NCBI GenBank assembly: GCA_009193035.1
Contig: SWDT01000086.1
Span: 310,001 to 374,000, forward strand
DNA from: Halicephalobus mephisto
Taxonomy: Eukaryota > Nematoda > Chromadorea > Rhabditida > Panagrolaimidae
DNA: 64,000 nt
Reading direction: 5' to 3'
Shown: one piece after another, positions 56,101 to 64,000 of the stretch
How the letters are laid out: every line of letters starts with the position of its first letter
Numbering within the stretch: position 1 is the first letter of the stretch
The notes under the pieces: generated by a model
The model's database searches: none
What the model saw: the letters and a program-made list of their open reading frames with translations, nothing else
What the model was told of the DNA's origin: nothing
Program-made: the position numbers and the translations under genes

Positions 56101-56356
56101 GGAAAACGACCGGTCTCGGGTTCGGGTTGAAGCCCTGTTTCCCGAACGGAATCCTGTGCAAAACCAAAACATATCCGTCTTCGGTTACGGCGTTGAAAGT
56201 CTCCACAGGGTACTTCCAATGACGGATAATCTCCGGGACAGTCATCTCTGCCTCCGGATCGACCACGTAACTCTCCTTCGAAAATTTGAATTTTTGACAA
56301 TTAACATAAAAGAAAAATAAAAATAAAAATTTGAACATTTTTCTAAGACGAAACAT
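53125..56356 (-). CDS. Secreted or lysosomal acid lipase (AB-hydrolase, LIPL type)
   Basis: Three exons: 55676-56356, 53687-53842 and 53125-53643, all in phase 0, for about 451 residues. The N-terminus [20 protein letters not shown] is a signal peptide. An AB-hydrolase lid segment of acid lipases follows ([24 protein letters not shown]), then the oxyanion HGLL. The catalytic triad is complete: Ser176 in GHSQG, Asp349 in YSDSDWLA and His381 in NHNDFLWG. Relatives hydrolyse triglycerides and cholesteryl esters in lysosome-related organelles of the nematode intestine and respond to fasting. The end after [16 protein letters not shown] is unusual: the genuine C-terminus probably lies there, because AAAA|GTAAGTTT is a good donor, and the extra ~30 residues may be intron. 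TTCTCAG before the ATG is a candidate spliced-leader site. Confidence 0.9.
54110..54480. repeat. ~60-bp tandem repeat in the lipase intron
   Basis: TTCTACTTTAAGACGAGATC, TCTCAAGTTTACCTATCTTT, ACAACTAACTTCTGAAG units, six copies. Confidence 0.85.
55130..55500. repeat. 130-bp tandem repeat in the lipase intron
   Basis: TTTCAAAGTTGACTTATCTC, CTTAAACCTTGCGAGCAACC and TGCAGATTTGATTTCG occur at 55250 and 55380, nearly identical, with a degenerate copy before 55220. Confidence 0.8.
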
Positions 56357-56363
56357 GACTAAA

Positions 56364-56369
56364 CTGAGA
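56364..56369 (-). promoter_or_regulatory. Possible spliced-leader acceptor of the lipase
   Basis: TTCTCAG ends seven bases before the ATG. Confidence 0.4.
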
Positions 56370-56531
56370 AATCTCCAGAAAATCCGTCCGATCAAAAAAG
56401 GATTACCGTGATCCCTCGGAGACCGGAATTTGCGCAATCGATTTCCAGTTTGTTTTCTCAAGGTCAGATAAATTGGGACATTTATTTGTGATCAATTTTG
56501 ACTTTTTAGAACTATCGATTGACTGACTCTT

Positions 56532-59324
56532 TTATCCACTAGTACACATGTTGCAAGTTTTTGGACACTGCTGGGCCTAAATGTGAAATTATTAATTATA
56601 TAATTTTTAAAACTAAAATTTTCAGAATTTGGAATTTTTTAGAAATTTCCAGAATTTGGAATTTTTGATATTTTCAGAAATTGTGAGATTTCGAAAATTT
56701 TTAAAATCCTCATCGGATTCTGAAGAATTTTGAGAATTTCCATAAATTATAAGATTTCGAAAATACTTTTAAAACTTTAGAAGGCTTCAGAATTACCACT
56801 ACCTTCTGGAAAATCCCAGTTTTTGTGAAATTTAATTTAAATAAAATAAAACAAACCATCAAAGTACGGTAAGCAGTGACAGTGCAGAGGTACGACACAG
56901 AAGAACAATCTGAAACTCCTGTTCTTGGATTCGTTCTGTCGACACAGGTACTGGATGAAGTACTAGAAGCAACGGCTCCTGCACAGGTTACTGGACACTT
57001 TCTCTGCATCAAGGAGTAGTAGATGGGATTCGTGCAGAGGTTAGAATTGGCCGTACAGTCAGTGGAATCAGTACCAGAGGCACCTGGAAGCCAAGTTGTA
57101 GGATATAAAAACTTATTTATATTACGAATGCATCTCAAGATGAAATTCCCTTGTTCACCACAAATTCCTCCAAAACTTGTTCATAATTGGTAAGAAATTA
57201 CGCAACCTCCTTCTTAGGGAAACGCATCTCTTTTAATTACCTGTCTTAAAACCAAGTCCTGCGTTTAATGAGAACTGTCCAAAAATTATTATTCTACTCC
57301 GCTCAGTAAGCGCAACTCCCTTAAGTCAGACCAGAGTCTAACCAGCGATCATCAACGTCAAGTCAACACTCAACCAACTTGACGAGCTTCACGCTCCAGG
57401 AGCTGCACTACACCTCAATCATCGCGGAATCTGTCGGTCACAGATTTTAAAAAAGCCATGTGAAAACATACTACAGAAAAGACCCTGTGAAGCATGATTT
57501 CGAAGCTTCCTCCTCATCGGTGATCTTTTCCTCAGGCAACGATCCGCTTCTTCCCTGCTTAAGTCCCACTCGCCAGACAATCAGAGAAAACTGCTCTTTA
57601 ACTTTCGCAGCTTTGTCAGTTAAAATCCCAAAAATCACGTACACGCGTTGTTTAAAAAATACTTCTTCTTTGGACTGTTCATTTGAATTCAACAGTCAAT
57701 AAGACGAGTCATTCTCCTAGGGTGTAAGGGTTCATTTACAGGCAATTTAGGGGATCAAAAATGCATTTACTCACACAAAAAAGCGTAACTTCTGAATCCG
57801 TAACAATTGCGAAATGTAACGAAAATATGACATAATCATCACATTTTTCGTGAATATTTAGTATTTTTGATGGAAATTGTAACTTAATAATAACGATTTA
57901 TATTTGTTATTAAGCCAAAAGTTATGCTTTTGTGTGTGAAAAAACAGATAATTTATTTGTAAAAAGTTCGGAAGTTTAGGAATTCATTAGCAGAGTTTAG
58001 AAATTTATAACATACCAAAAGCTATTCTTAATTAGTTTGGGCAATTCATATTTAACAAAGCCACATAAATGAATTTATTAAAGATTTAATTATTTCTTAA
58101 GGTTTTCATTCGAATTAAATAGATAAGTAACGAATGAAAAGAAAATCTACTCTCAAGAAAGTCGAAAAATCAAGGATTTATGTTTATAATAGGTTATGTA
58201 AGCAACATGCGTCAACACACGAGAAAAATTATATGGTATATAATACACGGATACATGAAACTGATATCGACGCATTGTGTTGAATGTATCAGTATTTTTA
58301 AACAGCTGCAATGTATCGGATATATTATATTTAATGCATCGATTATCAAGTGCAATATCAGCGCATTGTATTTAGTATATTAATACATTAAAACAGTTTT
58401 AATTTACCAAATACATTATATTTATCATAATGGTATATTAAACTGATATCGATGCATTGTGTTGAGTGTATCAGTACTTTGAATATAATGCATCTAATAC
58501 ACTATACTTGTTTTCATGTACTCTTTTTTCTGTGGGTATTTTTGAAGCCTTTAGAAGAATTTACATAAGGATAGAAGATCAAAAATATATAGGATATCAA
58601 AAATGTTAAACCTACGAAAACCTTATGGGAGTTTTCAAAGAGTTTTAATAAAATTCCGATTTAAAGCTGCAATAATTAATAAAAAACGTAAACTCACCAG
58701 AAGTGGGACAAAAACCGCAAGTTTTTGGACATTTTGCAGTTAGCAATGTTCTGTAGATGGTGTTGGAACAAAGAGAAGTGTAACTCGAGCAGTCAATAGT
58801 ATCAACACAAGAAGACGTTCCAGAACTTGTTGTAGTTGCAACTGTAACTGTAACTCCACCTGTAGCAGTTGTGGCTGTAGTTGTCGCAACTGTTGGATCT
58901 GCTTCACAGCAATCCGTTCCAACACAAATTTGTTGAGGATCTGGACATGTGCCGAGACAAGCTGAAGAAATTGTAAAATAAATTTTTTTAAAATTAAAAC
59001 AATACTATTGCCAAAATTAGAAACAAGATTTTTAAAAATATTTCAATAAAAATTTCTAAATGATCTAGAAACTCATAGAATTATTGTAAAAAAACAATTC
59101 GATTACTGTAGCCAATTATCAAATTCATCGTTTCTTTCTACTTTTACTTGGCATAAAAATTAAAAATCTTCAAGAAATATGTTATTATTTATTTGATTAT
59201 AATATTCATTTTTATAAAATTAAAAACACTTACGAAGTACACTAGTATATCCAGCAGGACATTGTCCGTTTATTTGGACGATAAAAGTGACAATAAGAAC
59301 AACGATGAATTTTCCTGACTCCAT
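56532..59324 (-). CDS. Secreted three-ShKT-domain protein, copy A
   Basis: Four exons: 59234-59324, 58698-58961, 56857-57083 and 56532-56576, for 208 residues. The signal peptide (MESGKFIVVLIVTFIVQING) leads to a short cysteine patch (CLGTCPDPQQICVGTDCC), a Thr/Val linker, and three ShKT six-cysteine modules. These are CVDTIDCSSYTSLC...CPKTCGFC, a middle one DSTDCTANSNLC...CPVTCAGA that misses its usual last CxxC, and CVDRTNPRTGVSDC...CPKTCNMC. ShKT modules in nematodes occur in secreted proteins of gut, cuticle and immune responses; the exact role is unknown. Copy B at 60907-63002 has the same exon plan. The 1.6-kb intron 2 contains a dupl. block, a MITE and a satellite element. Confidence 0.88.
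57264..57728. repeat. ~465-bp intronic block duplicated in both ShKT genes, copy A
   Basis: Base-balanced, nearly identical to 61571-62042, while the intron DNA around it has diverged. ORFs exist on both strands over it (57460-57702 plus, 57471-57692 minus), but the three differences I checked change amino acids on both strands, so coding constraint is not supported. Confidence 0.75.
57772..57938. mobile_element. 165-bp TIR MITE, intronic copy
   Basis: Starts CACACAAAAAAGCGTAACTT and ends GTTATGCTTTTGTGTGTG. Ends pair over ~20 bp. Lies in intron 2 of ShKT copy A only; copy B lacks it. Confidence 0.85.
58212..58539. mobile_element. TIR-capped satellite element, copy 4 (intronic)
   Basis: TATATT/GTACA units with ATCGACGCATTGTGTTGAAT repeated. 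The right end ATGTACTCTTTTTTCTGTGG is the inverse of the family's left end. Present in ShKT copy A but not at the matching place in copy B. Confidence 0.7.
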
Positions 59325-59355
59325 TTTTCGGAACTACTACTTCTGAACCGTTTTT

Positions 59356-59368
59356 CTCCTTTTATATT
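59356..59368 (-). promoter_or_regulatory. TATA box of ShKT copy A
   Basis: ATATAAAAGGAG on the minus strand ~35 bases before the ATG. The following GAAAAACGGTTCAGAAGTAG is conserved in copy B. Confidence 0.7.
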
Positions 59369-60011
59369 AATTGAGGAACCAGATTCCGGATATCCTCTTA
59401 GCACCAGAGGTGTGAGCTCAGAAAAAATAGTCTTTGTTTCTGAATTTTTCCCGGACCTAGAAAGCCTTTGCAAACACCTTTCTGGAAGCAACAAAGACTT
59501 TCACATAGTTCAAATAATTTTAAAAATCATTAATTGTTCGAATTTGGATTTTTAAAAATAAATTTCAATTTATTATTTATAGTCAATTACAGATAATGAT
59601 TAGTTTGAAGTTTTGTTAATAATATTCCTGTAGAAATTTGAATTTTGTAAAACAGAAAAGCTTAAAAGTGAACAAAATAGATAAAACAAAGTTGAAACAT
59701 CACAATGATTACAAGTACATGTACGTTTTAAGTACGATACATTTTTAACAATAAGAATATAAATATTACTGAAACCTACAACACTTTTTTGATGATTTAA
59801 TAAAATCCGAAAAGGCTCAGCAAAAACTAAGTACGGATTCCGAAGATATATCTGATAAATTCAGCTATAACTTGCTTCAAAAGATCATTTTGAGTAAACA
59901 TATTTTCTTTACTACTTGGTTTAATATGCGGAAGGAACAATCAAGCTGTACGATCGCAAAATTGATGAAAAAATTTGCCGAGGATGAAATGCCGCATGAT
60001 TTAGCTTCAGG
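59369..60011. other. Promoter-side and intergenic DNA of ShKT copy A
   Basis: 59369-59510 resembles 63046-63190 (shared TTTGTTTCTGAATTTTTYCC), so the promoter was duplicated with the gene. The rest is AT-rich without a gene. Confidence 0.5.
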
Positions 60012-60480
60012 AACATTCAGGAAGCACTCACCAAGACAAAAAACACAGGAATCCGAACGTACCTGTTTAACTCGATTGTATTACCGGCTTTAACCTATGG
60101 ATGCGAAATGTGGACAGCACGAGAAACAGAAAGGAAGAAGCTGCAAAGGACGCAGAGAGCAATAGAGAGGAAAATATTAGGAATAAAAAGGAGAGAGAGT
60201 ACGAAACGAAGAAGTACAACAAAACGAAAGTGGAAGATATTTTTCTGGAAGCTAAAATAGGCCGGCCACGTCGCAAGGCAAGAAAATAATAGATGGACAA
60301 TCAGAACAACATTCTAGTGGCCCTACAATTTCAAGCGACTTCAAGGAAGATCTCTAGACAGATGACGCAAGGACATGGAAAACAGTGGCAACAACCCGTC
60401 AGGAACTGCGAAGAATACAAAAGGTGATTAAAGAATCTGCTCCGTCACGAAGACGGATGAATCAGATTCTCAAGTGTCAA
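60012..60480 (+). pseudogene. LINE reverse-transcriptase 3' fragment (RTE/BovB-like)
   Basis: The plus frame reads LFNSIVLPALTYGCEMWTA, then KLQRTQRAIERKILGI, AGHVARQENNRWTIR and GRSLDR, in the order of the C-terminal part of non-LTR endonuclease-reverse transcriptases. In-frame stops (before AGHVA, after TTF and after SLDR) show it is dead. The 5' part, with the catalytic RT motif and endonuclease, is missing. Such LINEs drive tRNA-SINEs like the one at 52710. Confidence 0.8.
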
Positions 60481-60906
60481 GTTGATTCAATATTGAGGTG
60501 TATAAAACAATCGAAATCAACATCAAATTAAAATTTTGCACAACAATTAACCAGACCGATCTTCCTAAAGGTTGCAAACAAACTGCAACTTTTGTTTTTA
60601 TCTTGATTACCAAGCTTTTTATAAATCTTAGCATTGATCTCAGAAAATTTCGAAATCAATGAGTCAAGGGGCAGAAGTTTTCGATAGCCAAATGTTCTAC
60701 AACTTGCTTTTTATCTGCTTCGACCAATCTTTTCGATTGCTGAATTGGTCTAAAATAACAACCTTAATTAAAAATTGATTTAAAAAATTCAAAATCAGTG
60801 CGAGTCAAAGGGAAACAGAGATCATACATCCATTTTCTCGAGATTGGTAAAATGAAAGATTTATTTCTAGTCACTGTCAACATTTCGAAACTATCAATTG
60901 ATCAAT
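60481..60906. other. Gene-free stretch downstream of ShKT copy B
   Basis: AT-rich; 60800-60906 resembles 56460-56531, the 3' flank of copy A, so the duplication extends past the stop codons. Confidence 0.4.
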
Positions 60907-63002
60907 TTATCCACTACTGCACATGTTACAAGTTCTTGGACATTGCTGGGCCTAAAAAATTAATCACTAATTATCATTATAAAAATATTAAATTTTTCAC
61001 AATCTGATATGAAAACGAATTTTGGAACATTTTTAACTTTTCTAAAACTTTTTTGGAAAACTCTAGAAAAGTTAAAAATTCTTATGAGATTCTGAAGAAC
61101 TCTAGCTTTTATGAATTGTAAGAGATTCCAGAATTTTCTAGGATTTCCACCACCTTTTGGAGGATTCCAGTTTTGTGAAATCTGAGTTTCCATTTAAATA
61201 AAGTAAAACAAACCATCAAAGTACGGTAAGCAGTGACGGTGCAGAGGTACGACACAGAAGAACAATCTGAAACTCCTGTATTTGGATTCGTTCTGTCGAC
61301 ACAGGTACTGGATGAAGTAGAAGCAACGGCTCCTGCACAGGTTACTGGACACTTCCTCTGCATCAAGGAGTAGTAGATGGAATTCGTGCAGAGGTAAGAA
61401 TAGGTCGCGCAGTCAGTGGTTTGATCGACGGAACCTAGGAACGCAATGTATAATATAAAACAAAATTAATCTTTCATTAATCTCCCAAAGAAAAAATTCG
61501 CAATTTACTAAAAATCTCTCCAGTCCAAATGTTTAGCATTAAGTGCTCCTTAAATTGCCTCACTACGAGATGCAACATTTAATGAGAACAATCCAAAAAT
61601 TATTATTCTACTCCGCTCAGTAAGCGCAACTCCCTTAAGTCAGACCGGAGTCTAACCAGCGATCATCAACGTCAAGTCAACACTCAACCAACTTGACGAG
61701 CTTCACGCTCCAGGAGCCGCACTACACCTCAATCATCGCGGAATCTGTCGGTCACAGATTTTAAAAAAGCCATGTGAAAACATACTACAGAAAAGACCCT
61801 GTGAAGCATGATTTCGAAGCTTTCTCCTCATCGGTGATCTTTTCCTCAGGCAACGATCCGCTTCTTCCCTGCTTAAGTCCCACTCGCCAGACAATCAGAG
61901 AAAACTGCTCTTTAACTTTCGCAGCTTTGTCAGTTAAAATCCCAAAAATCACGTACACGAATTGTTTAAAAAATACTCCTTCTTTGGACTGTTCATTTGA
62001 ATTCAACAGTCAATAAGAGCAGTCATTCTCCTAGGGTGTAAGGTTTTAGAAATTTGGAGGCACATTCACAAGAAACTAGGAGGTTTATTCCCAGGTCATT
62101 TGAGAGTTCATTGTCAAAAAAGTCATGTAAGTAGATTATCGAAAAGAATATTTTTCCAACTTTTAACTATATTAAACAGTCAGACAGTAAATAAAAGGAA
62201 AATTTATGTTTCAGGGATTTAAGGGTTAATACGGGTGCCAAGGGGATGTCTTCATAAAAAGTCATCTTGATAACTTGAATTCATCTTGTATGCCTACGAG
62301 ATTTGTATGAAAATAAAGATTCATAAATGCATTTAAAGTAATGGGAATTTTAATGAAATTCCGACTCAAAGCTGCGAAATTCAGTTGAAAAGGTAAACTC
62401 ACCGGAAGTGGAACAAAAACCGCAAGTTCTCGGACATCTTGCAGTTAGCAATGTTCTGTAGATGGTGTTGGAACAAAGAGAAGTGTAACTCGAGCAGTCA
62501 ATAGTATCAACACAAGAAGATGTTCCAGAACTTGTTGTAGTTGCAACTGTAACTCCACCTGTAGTCGTGGTTGTAGTCGTTGTGGTCGTAGTTACCACAG
62601 ATGGTACACAGCAACTAGATCCAATGCAAAGTTCCCCGACATTACAGCCTAATCCTCCGATACATGCTAAAATAATTTTAGATAACTTTATAAAAAATAA
62701 ACATCATATTATTACGAAAACTAAATTTACCATAGAATATTGTCGAAATGAATTTTTAAAAGTTATTATAAAAAGAAACCAATAACGACAGTACATTATT
62801 AGATTTGTTTTTTCCATATTCACTTACTTTACGTATAGCTTCAAAATTTGAAATAATATATATCATTATTTATTTAATAACAATATTTATTTTGTAAAAA
62901 TTAAAACTTACGTCCTACTTCAGTGTTTCCAGCAGGACATTGTCCGTTTATTTGGACGACAAAAGTGACAATCAAAACAAAGATGAATTTTCCTGATTCC
63001 AT
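60907..63002 (-). CDS. Secreted three-ShKT-domain protein, copy B
   Basis: Four exons: 62912-63002, 62403-62666, 61214-61434 and 60907-60951, giving 206 residues. Signal peptide as in copy A with few changes, a cysteine patch (CIGGLGCNVGELC...SCC), a pure Thr run then GGVTVATTTSSG, and the same three ShKT-type modules: CVDTIDCSSYTSLC...CPRTCGFC, TTDCATYSYLC...CPVTCAGA and CVDRTNPNTGVSDC...CPRTCNMC. Exon 2 keeps 264 bp as in copy A although the Thr linker has been remodelled; exon 3 is two codons shorter. The first cysteine patch has diverged most, whereas exon 3 is nearly identical, suggesting gene conversion after tandem duplication. Probably extracellular. Confidence 0.88.
61571..62042. repeat. 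~465-bp intronic block duplicated in both ShKT genes, copy B
   Basis: Partner of 57264-57728; only scattered single-base differences. Starts TTTAATGAGAAC and ends CTCCTAGGGTGTAAGG. Confidence 0.75.
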
Positions 63003-63035
63003 TCTTCAGCACTACTACTTCTGAACCGTTTTTCT

Positions 63036-63045
63036 CCTTTTATAG
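63036..63045 (-). promoter_or_regulatory. TATA box of ShKT copy B
   Basis: CTATAAAAGGAG, same distance from the ATG as in copy A. Confidence 0.7.
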
Positions 63046-64000
63046 TGATTCGAAAATCCAAGTTCCGGACATGTGTTTACAACCCGGAGTATCAGTTTAG
63101 TACAAGGTTCTTTGTTTCTGAATTTTTTCCGGATCTAGAAAGCTTTTTCAAACAATCTTCTGCAAACAACAAAAGGTTTTACAGAATCGAGAAAGAATGT
63201 CAATAAATTAACTGATCCGATTTCTTCCAAACGTAAATCCCAATTATTTTTATTCAACTGTAAATTACAAATGTTCTAAAATTTTACTAATAAATTCAGT
63301 GATTTGAACGATGCATACGTGTGCAAATTTAGTAAATTAACATATTTATCAAGTAGCGTATGAATTCAAAGCACTGCTAGTACATACGAATATAACGGTA
63401 ACAATGTAAATTAGCATATTTTTGTATGAATCTATCGATTAACCAGTAAATGAGTTATTTGATATATAAATCAACATATAAATATATATGAATGTTTATA
63501 AATATATAAGTAAATAGAGAAATTAGCATATTTTTGTATGAATCTATCGATTAACCAGTAAATGAGTTATTTGATACGTAAATTAACATATAAATGTATA
63601 TATTTATGAATTCTTATGAGTATATATGGATATAACAATAAATATGTAAATTGGTATATTGATATGTGAACCTCTGGGTTAATAAATGTATAAATGAATT
63701 ATTCTACGAACAAATTAGTATATGAATATGTAAACATATAAATACATTTCATTACACGAATGAGCGTGCAAATTGATGCATTCATATATGAATAGATCGA
63801 TGAATGAACAAGTGAATACTTAAATGAATCACTTTATATGTAAATTAACATATACATATATAGATTTATAAAGTTATATAAAAACAAATTAACATATTTA
63901 TATATGGGTAAATGAGTAAATTAATATAATTATATAATAATCAATGTGATGATTTCTTACAGTTGATTCTTAGTTCGGTAAACAACAGTGTCACCGGAAG
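63046..64000. repeat. AT-rich tail with TATATAAAT units
   Basis: Promoter-side DNA to 63190, then AT-rich. A ~110-bp unit with ATTAGCATATTTTTGTATGA and ATCTATCGATTAACCAGTAA is duplicated at 63411 and 63521. Loosely related ATATAAATATATATGAAT phrases continue to the end. No gene seen. Confidence 0.6.

Noticed and set aside
57460..57702. Plus-strand ORF of 80 codons (and its twin at 61774-62016)
   Set aside because: Lies in a duplicated intronic block; the differences between the two copies change residues on both strands.

Overview
The window looks like a chromosome piece from a free-living rhabditid nematode. It is AT-rich, with short introns that start GTAAG/GTTTG and end TTTTCAG or TTTTAG. 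It carries nematode-expanded families: 7TM chemoreceptors (including an Srsx type), ShKT-repeat secreted proteins, gut aspartic protease, lysosomal-type lipase and an ACC-synthase-like aminotransferase. Some start codons sit just after a TTTCAG that could be a spliced-leader acceptor. The genus cannot be fixed from sequence alone. I could run no search, so family names rest on motifs I can see.

Layout. 0.1-8.7 kb: three tandem minus-strand chemoreceptor paralogues with identical exon lengths. 11.4-12.9 kb: a plus-strand secreted pepsin-like protease with upstream GATA sites. 15.8-18.1 kb: a plus-strand Srsx receptor. 19.0-22.2 kb (perhaps from 26.6 kb): a minus-strand RING-IBR-RING protein whose last ring seems to lack the catalytic cysteine. 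22-41 kb: a gene-poor desert of tandem and dispersed minisatellites, many carrying a CGTGTTGAGAC-like core, with a few base-balanced islands and one large fold-back. 41.5-42.9 kb: an Srsx pseudogene cut by a mobile satellite element. 44.0-47.0 kb: a minus-strand PLP aminotransferase. 49.2-50.7 kb: decayed long tandem repeats and a gene relic. 51.8-52.0 kb: a small acidic minus-strand gene. 52.7-53.1 kb: a SINE with a 29-bp target duplication next to a hairpin MITE. 53.1-56.4 kb: a minus-strand lipase. 56.5-63.0 kb: two tandem minus-strand ShKT genes separated by a dead LINE fragment.

The genes suggest no shared pathway. Protease, lipase and ShKT proteins look secreted (digestive or defence roles), and the receptors are probably sensory. 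The repeats are the most unusual part: a TIR-capped 92-bp satellite in five places, a 165-bp TIR MITE family sitting in introns, 35-bp satellites at two loci, a four-subunit higher-order repeat, and an LTR-like element containing a tRNA-shaped sequence.
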